From Pseudopyrenochaeta lycopersici (Eukaryota > Ascomycota > Dothideomycetes > Pleosporales > Pseudopyrenochaetaceae): DNA of 64,000 nucleotides. The translations under genes and the position numbers were made by a program. Position 1 is the first letter of the stretch. The number at the start of each line of letters is the position of its first letter. The stretch spans positions 62,001-126,000 of the forward strand of contig NHZP01000077.1 of NCBI GenBank assembly GCA_003313425.1, written 5' to 3'. Below the pieces are notes generated by a model. The model was not told the origin of the DNA. It made no database searches and saw nothing but the letters and a program-made list of their open reading frames with translations. Positions 44,852 to 58,062 of the stretch are shown here, piece after piece.

Positions 44852-47800
44852 TAGCTAAGATAGCCTAGTCAGCAGCTTATTTTAGCGTTCGTACGATGCT
44901 TTCTGCTCGTTCGCTAGGGAGTGTTACTCTATTAAGTAGGTTGCTGCTAGCTAATTTCCTAGGTAGCTCTAGGAAGGGCGAGTTTAGATAGCCGTATAGA
45001 AGGAAGAAAGGAGCGACGCCTGTAGAGGAGTTCCTACAAGTGTTCAGCATTAGCGTAAGGATTAGGCATAGCGTTGCCTAGTTATTCTAGTCGTAGTTAT
45101 AAAAGATTTAACTAACTGCTTTAATATTACTATTCGCGCGTTCTGTAGTACTGTCTGTTTATAGGTAGTAGGCTGTTAACAGGTTTCTCTATACTCCTAA
45201 GAGTTTACAGATTTTTCCCTATAGTTTACTTATAAATTACGTGCCCCTATCTAATATAATAGACCTAGGGAGCCTATAGTAGTAGAAGACTTCTTATATA
45301 AATACCTAGGCTATATTATCTACTTTAATTATCTTAAGTAGGATTAGTATTACGCCTTTACCTAGGCAGTCTTTAACTACTATTAAGTTAGTGCAGCTAG
45401 ACAACAGTAGTAGACTAGTAATAAAGTTAACTATTAAGTCTTACTACGTACGACTAGGTACTAGTAACGGGCGTAGGTATCTGTGCTTACCGTCTCTCTA
45501 CAAGGTGCTTTATCTACATAAGCTGCAATTCTGTACAAATCAGCAGACGTTTTCGCTCATACCTAGCTAGTACTAGGTACTAGCTAGCGTGCAGTACGTT
45601 TCTTCTCTTCCTAGGTAACCTGTTTGCACAGCTAGATATGCTTACTAGATAATTCCTATACGAAGGGGTTTATTTTCAGGCACCTAGATCCTAGATCTCT
45701 ATTAGAGCTTTCTCTCTAAGTTAATCGTGCAATCTCTTAGTAATATAGTAAGTTTCTTTGTTATGCTAGGTAGTAACCTAGCACCTAGCTTTATAGCGTC
45801 GTAGACTTCCTAATAAGTTAAGTCGTCTCGTATAGCTTAGTCCTAGTGTTTAGCAATTAAGTCCTTAAGGATTAGAGCTTTTAGTAGGGACTTAGCTATA
45901 ATTAAGCTGTTAAGGGTTAACATAGGGGTTTATACAACCCCTATAACTATTAGATCTTACTGTTAGGCTTGTACTAACATAATAAACTCTCTGCTTACTA
46001 GGCGGCTGTTGTCTGTTCCTTGTAGTAGGTCCTAGTCTCTTCTAGATAGTGCGTCCGCTTAGGTGTTCTCCTTACCTAGATAGTACTGCAGCTTCATATT
46101 ATTAAACCGTAATAGGTAGACTAACTATCGTACGTGTTATTCTGTTATCTTTTACTTCTTTATAAAGTACTCTAGGTTCTTATAGTTAGTAATTACTTTA
46201 AATTCTTATACGCTATAGAGTTCTGCGTCCTATTTATTTAGGCATGTAATAACTACTAGTAACTTCTTATTATAAATTAGGTAGTTACTCTTATATACTA
46301 GAAATTTCCTTAAGAGGTAAGCTACTGTGCGAAAGGTTCCTTACTTATCTTCTTATAATAGTACCCTGCCTATAGTAAAGCCTAAAGAGTTATATTCTAC
46401 TATTATCTATTATTTAGGTAAGAAAGTAGTAAGGACTTTATCTACTAAGAATACATCCTTAAGAGCTTAGAAACTCTACTCTTATTCTATATCCTATAAG
46501 AATTTCTCTTCTTTTCTTATTAGCTATATAAGAGGCTCTACTAGTTAGGAGAAGTTTAAGATAAAGCGTCTATAGAAGTTAGTAAACCCTAGAAATCTTT
46601 ATACGCTTTTAACTATTATTAGGGCCTCCTATTCTTAAATAGCTTAGACTTTCTTAGAGTTTATAGATATACTCTTCTATACTTCTAGGATAAAGCTAAG
46701 GTACTTTATACGCTAAATATTAAACTTACATTTACTTAGTTCTAGGTGTAGTCTTACTTCTTATAGGCGATCTAATACTTTTTATACATAGGCGTAGTGC
46801 TAAGAGAGGGATCCTTTAGTAAAGATAAGGATATTATCTAAGTATGCAGAGGCGAAGTTGTCTAAGAAGTCTTATAAGGCCTAGTTAATATACCTCTAGA
46901 AGGTACGTAGTGCATTTACTAAGCTAAAGGGCGTTACTAGCTACTTATACGATCTAAATTGTATTTAAAACGCAGTTATCTATTCTAATCCTTTGCTTAT
47001 CTTTATCTTATAGAATACTGTAGCAACGTCTAGCTTAGTGTACTATATAGCTTATCTAATTTAGTTTAACGTCTTACGTATAAGAGGTAGTAGGTAACAG
47101 TCCTTCTTAGTTAGGGCGTTAAGAGCTCTGTAGTCTACACAGAATCGTAGTCCTCCTTCTAGCTTGCGTACAAATAGTACAGGTAAGGCTGCTAGTAAGC
47201 TGCTTGCACAGATAAACCCTTTATCTAGGAGGTCTAATAGCGTCTTCCTTAGTACTAAGAGTTTATCTCTTAATATTACGTAGAGAGGTCCGTACAGTAT
47301 CTCTAGCTTCTATCTATTCTTCTCTTCTAACTCTATTACGTAGTCTTATTATAGGCCTTACTATAAGAGTAGCTTATTTCTTTTCTTAGGTAGGAATATC
47401 TTTAGATAAGGTCGTACGTAAGCTAGCAGGGCGTTGTATATTTCCTGCAGTGTTTTCTAGACCTTTAAGCGTAGTACTTTCTTAATGTCCCTTAGGCTTA
47501 TAGTAAAGATTTAAGTCTTACTATAGCTTTATCTGTAGTATTATATATAGTGTTAGAAAGCTATAGCTAATACTAAGGTATAGCTAAAGTCTAGGGTAGC
47601 GTATTCTATACTGCGTATAGTAACCTTATATACTTTTAAGTATAGAAGTTTCTTCTCTGCGTTAATAATACCTTTAATACTCTCTAACTAAATCTTCCTA
47701 AGGATTATATTATATTAGTAAGTAGTTAGGGTAACGTACGCAGCTGCGTGCTGCTGTATTCCTCTTACGTCTAATAAAAATTTAGTGATGTACGATACTA

Positions 47801-49375
47801 TACTCTTTTATTTATTTACCCCTTTAATCTTAATAGAGAGGATCTTAATACGTAGTAAGTTTAAGTCCCTTACAAGTTTCTTACTTAATAAATAGTAGGT
47901 GCAGTAACTGTTATTAATTATAGCAGTAGCTAGTTATATAGAATTAATAATAATATTTACAGACATAGGTTTTATAGTTACTAGCTATAGTAAAAGTAAC
48001 CTTATTATTTATATAGGGTTTTAGACTTATGCGGGCTCTAGCACACGACTTCGTGCTAGAGCTACTCTTTTCTCTCGTCTAAGGAGAATAGAGATTCCGT
48101 TGCTTATTTAGTAGTTACAGATGTAATCTTTATAGGTTTTACAGGTTTATTAACCTGTCTTATATAATAGCCTTCTTAGCTGTTTAATAACTTTGTTATA
48201 TACTAGGCTACTTTGTAGTCGTGCAGACTGCACCTTAAACAGGCGCCGTTCTCTTTTCTTTCTTAGACTTGTTTACGTGTTCCCTAGAATTCTTTTCTAG
48301 GTTTTGTACAGAGCTAGTAAGCTCCTACAGAAGTTATCTAGTCTATCTTATTATTATCTCTTTAGGTTATTAGTTAGCTCTGCGTGTTATACGCTTTACT
48401 TATATAGCTTTTACTTATAGTAATTCTCTCTATAGCTCTTAAATTTTCTTAGGTTACCCTAGTCTATTGTATAAACTCTTTATATATTTCTATAAATAGT
48501 AGTTAATAACCTACTTAGGTCCTTAGCAGCTTACTATTTAAGCTGCTCTTAAGATAGTTAATCTTCTAAATATAGCTTACGTTGTCTAACCTAGCTTTAA
48601 GGAGCTTAAGGTTAAACGCTTAGATATAAGGGTTAAATTCTGTTCTTCCTTACTTAGTCGTACAGAGGTATTTAAGGGCTTTCTCTCTTACTGTAGGGTC
48701 CTTAAAGAAGTTATTAAGGTAGGACTATAGCTTAAGGAGGGATAGCGTTACTAGCCTATTTATAGGGTTTATTACATATAGGCTAAGGGCGTTAAACGCT
48801 TAGCCTGTTGTACGAGTAATAACGTAATTTACTCTACTATAATTATCTAGGTAGGCTGTACAGTCTCTGTATAGCTTTACTTAGACCTTTATTTTCTATT
48901 AAAGATATTACTTATGCGAGCCTTTCTTAAAGACTTCTATATTTAGCAGTCTTAGTTTCCTAATCTCTTATACAGAAGAGTCTTACTATTCTATTAAAAA
49001 GGGGGTAGAGACCGTGCGTGCTGTCTGTGCACTGCTTAATTCAGCGACTAAGTTCTTTAGCTCCTAAACTTAGTTCTGTAATAACTTATATAGCTGGCTC
49101 TGCTGTTAACTAGCTAACTTATTAAGGCTGTCTTGTAAGGAGTTGACTGTTACTAATAGATCTTCTGCTAAGGGTTGGTTATTGCGTGGTTGTCGGGGGT
49201 TGTGCTGATGCAACTGGTGTTACTAAGGTACGTGCTGGTGCAGCTAGTGTTGCTGCTATCCTAAGGCTCCTGTCATCTGCATCTAGTGCTCTTATTATTG
49301 TAGCTCGTACGCTTGTTAGTTTAAGGGCCCTTAGTGTCCGTCCATTATTTTTTAGGTTGTTAATCTTTCTTCTTA

Positions 49376-49625
49376 TGTTATGGGCGAAGAGGCCTAACTA
49401 ACGAGTGTGCATTTATCCTATACTCCAGAAGGAGAAAGATAGAGAAGAGGTTACAGGTATCCTTAGAGGATATATATATATGTTCGCATAAGTAAAGAGG
49501 AACGTGCTCCTCTAGCTACTAACTTATACGAGCTAATAAGAAAAGGGGGCAGAGGAGATTAAGGAGTTCTTTCCCCGTGCGATAGTAGCGAAGCCTCTCC
49601 TGCTTAAAGGGCGCAGCCCATTACA
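49376..49625 (-). repeat. Gypsy-1 LTR (5' LTR), 250 bp
   Basis: Plus-strand ends TGTTATGGGC and GCCCATTACA, imperfect mirror images as in LTRs. Same length as 33276-33525. Less RIPed than the other copy. Internal TATATATATATG box. Confidence 0.85.
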
Positions 49626-49689
49626 CTGCGACTGCAACTGCAACTGCAACTGCGACTGCGACTGCTAGGAGCTTAGCGCTTTCGCCTGT
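49626..49689. repeat. ACTGC-type microsatellite at LTR junction
   Basis: Six or more units of ACTGCA/ACTGCG directly after the LTR. No relation to the sequence that flanks the other LTR. Confidence 0.6.
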
Positions 49690-50571
49690 GTTATTAGTAT
49701 TAGGGCAGGCTTAACTGCGCTTCTAGGTAACTTACTTTTTATTCCTTACGTTACTGTGTTTCTGCCTTGTGCTCACTACGTCGTGTATTAGCATCCTGTT
49801 AATCTTCTACGACAGTTCTAGCTACAACGCGTAATGTTAGTAATTAAAGAACGCAATAACAGGCTCTTACTTACTATTATAAGAGAGAGGGTTACTTATA
49901 AAGCTACTAATTACTAGTAAACGTCTAAGAAGGTAATCTATAGTCTCCTGTCTAATAAAGAGATTAAACTTATCTAATTTAATTACGAAAGCACGCATAA
50001 AATTATAGCGCAGCTGACAGCTAGCCTACTAGCGAATTTCAACCTCACCTACACTAATATATTACCTACTATAGAGATTCTTTCTAATAGGTTACTTCTT
50101 AGCGTAGTTAAGACTGAGTCTAAAGACCTCTATTAGGACATACGTTAAAATTAAATTAACACTGCTACTGTAACTAGTGTTAAACGTAGTAACTAGTAGT
50201 TAGCTCCTAGTAAGTTCTTTACTATTATAGTAAATTACTATATATAAGTTCCTTCTCTATTTCCTAGAATAAAGCTTAATTATTAGCTAGTATATTAGAG
50301 AACTTTAATAAAGTTTAAAATTAAATATTATAAAGTATGCAGTATTAGATAGGTAAGAGAGCTAGAGATAGGTAGGTTATTGCAATAAAAGAGGGTTAGC
50401 AGGTTTATTAGCTTTAACTACTAGCTTAGTAGTACTTATAGCTTCTAGATATTAGTTTAAAGAATTAAGGTGTTTATATAATAACTACTAAATTTAGCGT
50501 GCACTTATAGGTAGTAGTGTATGCCTTGCTGCCTTACTCCCTAGACATATTTCTACTAATAACAGACTTAG
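49690..50571 (-). repeat. Long inverted repeat, left arm, distal part
   Basis: Matches the complement of about 62467-63347 almost base for base, differing chiefly by C/T and G/A. A readable frame runs through it on the plus strand (NFNLTYTNILPTIEILSNRL) and another on the complement; neither is recognised. The arm is split here by Gypsy-2 and resumes at 60084. Confidence 0.85.
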
Positions 50572-50776
50572 TGTCACGAACACACCAGACCTAGCGGGAG
50601 ACGACCCAGCGGAGGGCCCTCGGACCCATACCAGATAGAGCCCGGAAAGGCTTGGGACTACACTAGAGACGGGCTAGTATATAAACGAGAGCTACCCCCT
50701 CTAAGCAGAGGTTAAGGATTAGTCTTAATACTATCCTATATTACTTAACCTTAACCTCTACTAACAGTCCCTAACA
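50572..50776 (+). repeat. Gypsy-2 5' LTR, 205 bp
   Basis: Begins TGTCACGAACACACCAGACC, ends CAGTCCCTAACA, with a TATAAA-type box (GTATATAAACGAGAG). Less RIPed than the 3' LTR. Confidence 0.92.
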
Positions 50777-53700
50777 ATTCTAATCCTTCTTACCCTAGGG
50801 GTAGCAGTCGAGAAACTCTTCTCTGAAGTACCGTCGAGAGCCTAGGGACAGCACGCCCACAACCTGACAGTAAAAGAAGAAGAAAAAAAAAAAGAGGAAG
50901 TATTATGGCAGGCACTCGCAGAAGACCCAGGAGCGACGCTGACCTAGAGCCTCCCTAAGGAAGTACCAAAGACGCCTAGAGAGACCTAGGGACATCAGAA
51001 GACCCCTAACAATTAAACACGTTAAACGCCCTAAACTAAAACCCCTAGGACTCTAATACAATAGGTACCCTACAGTAAGGGTTAGGACTACCCCTAGACT
51101 AACGCACTTACAGTAGTAGACTTAACTAGGTTAGCAAAACCCTAACGGAGGTGTCTAGTGCCGCTAACGTCCTAGCGGAAACCTAACCCCTTTCTGCTAA
51201 GAAAAAGCTAACAACAGGAATCTCGAACGAAACGTTTATCTAAGGTCTATTAGCTAACCTCTTTAAGGTAGAAGAGACTAGAGCCTTAGAGGAAGCAATT
51301 AAAAAGCTAAAAGACTAAATTAATTACGCGTTATAAGTACTAGGGGTAGGACAGGCTAAGAAGCTACTAGAACCCCCCCAACCCGCCTTTAACGAGGCAG
51401 GGAAGCTTATTAGGGCTCTAAACAGTATGCAACCTAAACTAAAAGTAGGATTAGAAACCTAAGCCCTATTAGCACAGCAGGTAGACTAATAGGTAAAGGA
51501 CGTTGAAACTGCCTTCGCGTACGCCCAGGTGCTAGAGGACACAGTAACTCGCACCTATTAGGCTCTAGGGACTATCTAGTATCACGTCCACTAAGAACTC
51601 CTCTAACAACACATTAACAAAGGGAGCATTACCTTATAGGCTCACCTTAAATAGGAGGAACATAAGCTAGTTTAAGATCCTATCCTCACCCGCTATAATA
51701 ACTACCTCTAGTTCTTTAACTTTAAGTAGCAGAGGGATAATAACATTAACACCTTCCTCCTCTAGCTAGAGAAAAAGGAATCCCTTCTAACCTATAACTT
51801 CTTTAAGCTAGAGGACAGAGAAAACAACTACGAGCTAAAGATTGCCTTTATATAGTTAAGACTTCTAGAGAAATACCGCAGGGAGATTATACGTACTAGG
51901 GTCCTTAAGACTATTAACTTATAGCCTAAGTTTAAAAGGGCCCTACGTAACGCAGAAACTATAACTTGCACTAATTACTTCCTAGGAGACACCTAAAAAG
52001 CTAACGCTAAAGGCCCTTCTTAGGGTAAACGCCTAGCGTTAAACTCCTTCTCTAACCCGTAAAGGACTAGTAAGAAGTAAGATAACAGACCCTTAGAGAT
52101 AAACTACTCCTAAAGATCGCCCTGTCTAAAGCCTACATAGAACCCGCCGCGGTACTAGGGGACGCCTAAAAACTCCTAGGACCTAGCTAAGTAGGGTATA
52201 ACCTAACCCTACTAGAAGAATTGTAATTAGGGAAACGCGAGAGGCAGAGCTAATAAACAAACTTAACCTAGGCCTTAATTAGGAAACGTAACGCCCTAGT
52301 TACTAATCTGTCCTAACTACTACTAGGGCCTAACACCTAAGGGAAAGCACTCTAGATAGTAATCGAAGTCTAGCTACAGGTAGCTAATAGACTCTCGCTC
52401 CCCCTCTAAGCCCTATATAACTTAGGCGCGGAGATTAATATTATATTAAGCAAGATTACCTAGCTTTACTTCCTGCCTAGAGTAAACTACTACTAGAAGC
52501 CTATAGTAAGCCTAGTTAATAATTAACTACTCCTACTAGGAGCCGCATACGATCTATCTATCTAGTACTAGGACTTAAAAGGTATAGTAAAACAGGTAGG
52601 CCTATAACTATTTTAGTCTGCTAATATTAAAGGCTATAACTTTATCCTAGGATACCTATAGCTAAGAGAAGCTAATCCTAAGATTTAATTCTTTATAGGA
52701 GAATTTAAATAGTAGGCTGCGCGAGATACTAACCAGGTCTAAGTCGTCACCGCTGCGGACCTGTTAGGCGATGTTAGCCCTAGAGATACAGCCTACATCC
52801 TCTACCTAGGAGCCCTAACCTGCAACACCCTAACTAGCGAGGCTGAAAGAGCAGTCTAAGAGGAGATGCGTTAGGCAACCGCCGCGAATCTGTTAGAACC
52901 TACTAAGCCTAGTAGAGATGTAGAATATAACGCAGAATAGTTCTATCGCTAGGGCTTACTCTAGCTACGAAACCTAGTCCTTAGTATCGTAGACTACCTA
53001 AAGGAGTGTGTCCAAAGGGAACCCTAGCTAGCCTAGCTACCCGCAGAGACAGCACGGCGCGTAGTGTCTAGTATACGCAACAGGAACTCTAATTAGCGCG
53101 CTACCCTCCTAGTAGCACCCTGTATCCTCTCTAGCCTAGCTAAGGAGGATGCCCTGCAGGTTAACCCTGCCAGGGACCGCCTAGACGAAGAGGAATTAAG
53201 GCACGTTCCCTAGAAGCTGCACCATAAGTAGCTCGCCTTTAGTAAGTATTAGATAGAGGTACTGCGCCCCTACAGGTAGTATAACTACGCGATTATGTTA
53301 GAGGAGGGATAAAAAGTCCTAAACTTCCCTATTTATAACCTCTTGCGCTAAGAGCTAGACATCCTCTAGGAATACCTTAACACGGCGCAGGAGAAGGGAT
53401 AGATCTAGCCCAGCATATCGCTAGTAGGGGCCCTAATCTTTTTCGTACTAAAATTAGATAGAACGCTCTAGCTATGCGTAGACTACTAAGGCCTAAATAA
53501 AGTAACTATAAAGAACTAGTACCTAATCCCCCTTATAAGCAAGATACTAGACTGCCTCTTAAAGGCGTAAATCTTTATAAAGTTAGATATCTAAGACGCG
53601 TATTACAGACTTTAGATTAAGGAGGGCGATAAGTAGAAAACAGCGTTTAAGACGCGGTACAGCTACTTTAAGTACCTCGTTCTACCCTTTAGATTGTCTA

Positions 53701-55040
53701 ACGCACTAGCAACCTTCTAGTCCTATATTTATAGAGCCCTTAGGAGGCTTATAGACCGCACTTACGTAGTGTATCTAGATAATATACTAATCTACTTAGA
53801 GAATAAGAAAGATTATAACAGCTACGTAGAGGAGGTCTTAGACTAACTTATAGAATAGAGCCTGTACTATAAGGCAAGTAAGTGTACCTTCTCTACTAGA
53901 GCTATAGAATTCCTAGGGTTTATAGTAACCCTAGGAGGCGTAGTAATAGACTTTATAAGAGTACAGACTATTAGAGAGTAGCTAGAACCCTAGGGCTATA
54001 AGGACATCTAAGTGTTCCTTAGGTTCGCTAACTTCTATTAAAGATTTATCTTTAACTACTCCGCTATAGTACGTCTGTTAGTAGACTATATAATAACCGC
54101 CTAGAACCTAGTAATAGACCTAAGTACGCCCCTTATAGGTAAGGCTATAAATAAGGCTGTAAAGAGTCGTAAGAGACCTACGAGATAGTACTAGCTGTAG
54201 GCGTAGCCTAACTACGTAAGGAATGCGTTCCTTACGCTGCGTTAGAAGTTCTTAGAAGCTCCTGTGCTTTAGCACTTTAACCTAGTAGAACTAGTAATAG
54301 TTCTTACTAACGCTTTAGACTTTGTAATAGCTGCTATCCTCTTATAACTAGCCTTAACTAGGTAGGTAATAGAGCGTTACTAGAAGCCTATTACGTTCTA
54401 GAGCAAGAAGTTCTCTAGACTATCCCTAAATTAGCACACCTATAATAAGGAGCTCTGCGCTATTATAGAAGTATTTAGGATGTAGAGGTACTACCTCTAA
54501 CACACCCTAACAATAATCTAGGTACTCTCTAACTATAATAACCTCTAATACTTTATAATAATAAAAGAGCTCTCTCCTAAGTAGGCCTAATAGGCTAAGG
54601 AGCTAACAGAATTTAACTTTAAAGTAGAGTATAAACTAGGACCTAAGAACCCCGCTGACGGGCCCTCTTAAAGGCCTAACTTTGCGCAAGGACTCCTAGC
54701 AGGAGAACCTTAAGCGTTAAGAAGTGTGATACTCTCTACGCTCTAATAAAAGCTTTAATAGTAGACACCTTAAGAGTCTATAGCTCTAACCGCCCTGCAG
54801 GTAGTATAGGAACTACACCTCCCTAAGGATAGAACCTAGCTAGGTCCGCGTTAACCCCTAAAAGAGAATCTACCTGCCTAGGAATTCCCTAATAAGTAGT
54901 TAGTTATTAGTAATACGTCGCCTGTCTCTGCCTGTAGCTAAACTACAGGCGATAAAGCTAGCACAGAAGGAAACCTATAAGCTAGGCTATTATACTTACT
55001 AGCTACTAAAGGGCTTTTACGCAGCCTAAGGTTCTAAGTA

Positions 55041-56390
55041 CAGTGCCCTTCCAAAAGTTCTCGCCGCGCTAGTGCGACGCGCCCCATCACAACAACACCA
55101 CCTCAACTTTGCAGTATTATAATTATGCCACCACAACGCCAAATTCTTTAAGAAATAGACCAAAATACGCGCAGACGTCCTAATTTAACAGTCCAGCAGC
55201 GGAATCAAATTATTGGCATGCTGCATGGTGGTGCTACAGTCGCTGAAGTTGCTGACGCGTTTGGCCGCAGTGAACGCGGTATACGCGACATTAGGAAAAG
55301 ATATTAACAAACTGGCAAAACAACAGATAAACCTCGCAGCGGTAGACCACCTATACTATCGCTTTATTAGAAGAAGATTATCTATCGCAAAGCACGCGCA
55401 CAGCTAAAAATTACGTACAAAGAGCTAGCTGAAGAGGCAGTAGTCATGAATCCAGATAGCACCACTTTGAAGCCACCTAGCTATTCCACATTGCGGCGGT
55501 ATCTTAAAGGACAAGGCCTCACTAAATCTCCTTGTAAAAAGCGTCTAAAGCTTAACAAATCGCGTGCGTTGCGGCGGCTTAAGTTCTGTAGAGAGTACTC
55601 TTCTTTCCCGTGGCATTAACGCACTATGCGCTTCTCAGATAAGTGCTCCTTTCAGAAGGGCTTAGGGTAAACATAAGAGTGGGTATTTCGCAATTTACAA
55701 GAGAAATAGAAGATAATAATGCTTTAAACCTATAGCTGTGGTAAGAAGGTAGCACAGATGGTGTGGGGTTTAATATGGCTGGATGAACGTGGGTGTGCGC
55801 AGAGGAGCCCTCTGGTCATAATGGAGCGCGATTCTGATGCTCCAAACTATGGATACTCCGCCAAAAGTTACATTAAGGCTTTGAAGAAAGGCCTCTTACG
55901 ATTATGGCGTCGTTCACAGCTTTTCATGCAGGATAACGCGCGCGTACATACAGCTGCAGCTACAAGGAGATTTCTAGCTAAGCACCACATCAGTACTGTT
56001 GACTGGCCACCCTACTCACCTGATCTCAACCTAATTAAGCACCTCTGGTGGTATCTTAAAAAGCTTATGTATAGATCCTATCCTCAGTACAACAATTATA
56101 GTTAAGCTATAGAGGAGTGGGATGGCTTTTGCGCTGCATTGAAAAGTTGCTGGCGTCGCATACTAGCCAGCCTGATTCGGCGCCTTATCATGAGCATGCC
56201 ACGACGAATTAATGCATGCAAGAAAGCGCGAGGGTGGCAAACGAAATATTAAACCCGTGCGCAACTACTGCTTTAAAAAAAATTAAATTATATTATATAT
56301 TGGCTGAGATTCATGGTGTTGAAGTTTTGTGCCCATGTGCTGGTGAGGGTGGCTCGTGCGTGCGCGGCGAGAACTTTTGGAAGGGCACTG
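55041..56390 (+). mobile_element. Tc1/mariner-type DNA transposon, complete ends
   Basis: 1350 bp with perfect ~29-bp TIRs (CAGTGCCCTTCCAAAAGTTC inward) flanked by TA (55039-55040, 56391-56392). It sits in Gypsy-2 between RNase H and integrase and is clearly less RIPed than the surrounding retrotransposon, so it is the younger insertion. Confidence 0.93.
55125..56252 (+). pseudogene. Tc1-like transposase, catalytic residue lost
   Basis: ATG 55125, stop TAA 56250-56252, about 375 codons, the usual Tc1 length. The paired helix-turn-helix region reads RNQIIGMLHGGATVAEVADA and RSERGIRDIRKRY. The DDE core: MRFSDKCSF (first Asp, about 55630), LFMQDNARVHTA (second Asp, 55920-55955) and WPPYSPDLNLIKHLWW (56005-56050). 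In Tc1 proteins the last motif has Glu before His; here it is Lys, a G-to-A change that alone would kill catalysis. Roughly ten TAA/TAG stops of RIP type break the N-terminal two thirds, while 55758-56105 is open. One component of the nested Gypsy-2 stack. Confidence 0.9.
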
Positions 56391-58062
56391 TAATAGCACC
56401 TAACTACCTTATAGTAGTAGCTACGTAGGAAGAGTCTGCCTACGCCCTAGAAGTTCTAGGACGCCTCCTTAAACACGTCTAGCTAGTGTAAGCACAGGAT
56501 TAGGCCTATCTTAGCTTTACAGCGCTAGCGGGTTAGGACGTAGGTAAAGTAAGGAAGGAGGCTAGTACTTAGGAAGTTAACCCTAAGGGCCTCCTGCGCA
56601 GGAGCGGGAAAGTGTAGATCCCTAAAGACGCCTTACTCCGCGCGAATATACTCTAGAGGAACTATAATAACCCTATAGGAGGGTACTATAAGGTAGATAA
56701 AACTACTAAAGTCTTCTAAAGAAAATACTTCTAGCTCTACCTTAGGAAAGATACCTAGAAGTATATTAGCTAGTGCCTGCAGTGCTAGCTGAACAAGATC
56801 TAGAGATATAAGCCCTAGGGCCTATTATTACTACTACCCCTTCCTAAGATAGTATAAAAGTACTACTCCCTAGACTTCGTTACAGACCTACTAAAGTTAA
56901 TAGATAATAAGAGGAATAAGTATAACGCTATACTAGTACTAGTAGATCGCTTTACAAAATATGTCTAGTACCTACCCGTAATAAAGATAATTACGTTCTA
57001 GCAGGTAGCAGAGTTACTACTAAAATAATGCTTTCTTAAGCAGGAGCTACCAGACACCCTTCTATTAGATTAAGAGTTAGTATTTATAAGCTAGTTCTAG
57101 TTAGATATTTGTTACTACCTTAAAATTAAACATAGGCTTAGCACTACTTTCTACCCCTAAATAGATAGGTAAACCGAACGCTAGAACTAGGAACTAGAGA
57201 CCTACCTCCGCATCTATATAAACTACTAGCAGGATAACTAGGTAGAGCTACTACCCTACGCGGAGTACGCCTACAACTTAAAAAACTACTTAGCATACAG
57301 CGTAAGCCCTATTAAGGCGGCGTTTAGAACAGACCTAAAGGGATTTAATAGAATCCCTAACAGCTACTAGCTCTGTAAACTGCCTCTAACCTAGGATAGT
57401 CCCGCAGGAGCACTAGAACTTAGGCGGTAAGTTAGTAATAGACTAAATAAATAGTACTAACGATAGGAGGAGGCAAGGGCACGCCTAGAAAAGGCGTAGT
57501 AAAGTAATACAAAGTAGTATAATGCGAAACAGTCTAACTAATACTTCTCTGTTAGAGACCTAGTACTGTTGCAGGTGAAGAACATAGTAACCTTAAGACC
57601 CTTAAAGAAGTTTATAGTAAGACACCTAGGGCTGTTCTATATTAAAGAGCGTATTAGTAAGCTAGTATATAGGCTCGCCCTCCCGCTATTAATAGCGCGA
57701 ATTTACCCTGTCTTCTATGTATCCTTATTAGAGCCCTAAGTAGAACCCCTAATATAGAGAGGGTTCTAACTAGGCCTTGTCTAGAACCTAGTAGACGCCC
57801 CTGTAGGAGATTAATATAAAGTAGAAGGAATCTTAGATTATAGGGAAACTCTTATAAGAGGGCGCGAGCTTAAGGTAAAGTAGCTAGGTTAGAGTATTAA
57901 AGATGCGACCTAGGAGCTAGAAGAGAATCTTAACTACTATAATAAACTCTTATAAGACTACTTAGCATCCCTAGAGCGTAACCCCTAAGTACCCCTTAGA
58001 AGATAACTAGAATAATAACAGGGCTAGCCCTAGAAGAAGCTTAGAAGAGAATAGGAAAATAT

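Larger units (their letters stand above)
42483..49345 (-). pseudogene. gag-pol: Gypsy-1 gag-pol relic with chromodomain
   Basis: Minus strand, ATG 49345 (MDGH*GPLN). Gag spans roughly 49345-48000. The reverse transcriptase reads LRFCVDYRALNALTKKDCYL (about 47140-47080), KLDVATVFYKIKISKG, and the catalytic box YLDNILIFTKG (about 46830), where the normal YLDD is now YLDN through a G-to-A change. The integrase core is seen as RSIILDRGT and TTERANSNIKA (about 45250-45110). After a break caused by the pogo element, the end is a chromodomain, KDKRL*N*HNKFYIK*EGYY then ELEENL (about 42640-42540). The stop is at 42483. This makes it a chromovirus, a Ty3/gypsy class that targets chromatin through its chromodomain. 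RIP stops are frequent. Confidence 0.85.
33276..49625 (-). mobile_element. Gypsy-1: chromovirus LTR retrotransposon, nested insertions
   Basis: Bounded by two direct 250-bp LTRs (33276-33525 and 49376-49625), minus-strand orientation. Without its two insertions it is about 6.7 kb, normal for a Ty3/gypsy chromovirus. Order from the 5' end: LTR, gag-pol ending in a chromodomain, an opposite-strand gene (41615-42505), 3' LTR. A pogo element interrupts pol at 43009-44851, and a 7768-bp TIR element sits at 33722-41489 between the opposite-strand gene and the 3' LTR. The 5-bp flanks of the outer LTRs (CTTAC, CTGCG) do not match, so the ends may have been rearranged. Confidence 0.8.
50905..58006 (+). 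pseudogene. gag-pol: Gypsy-2 gag-pol relic with chromodomain
   Basis: ATG 50905 (MAGTRRRPRSDADLEPP) after an A-rich leader. Gag contains KKESLLTYNFFKLEDRENNY (about 51770-51830). The protease reads ALYNLGAEINIILSKIT (about 52410-52460) with its catalytic Asp turned to Asn. Reverse transcriptase: CVDY*GLNKVTIKN*YLIPL, KTAFKTRYSYFKYLVLPF and YLDNILIYLENKKD (about 53470-53820; YLDD is now YLDN). RNase H follows to about 55030, then Tc1, then integrase with DFVTDLLKLID, ILVLVDRFTKYV and TTFYP*IDR*TER*N*ELE (56880-57190) and a chromodomain, KVEGILDYRETLIRGRELKV (about 57820-57880). Ends near TAA 58004-58006. Stops are nearly all RIP-type. A chromovirus distinct from Gypsy-1 in LTR and Gag. Confidence 0.85.
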
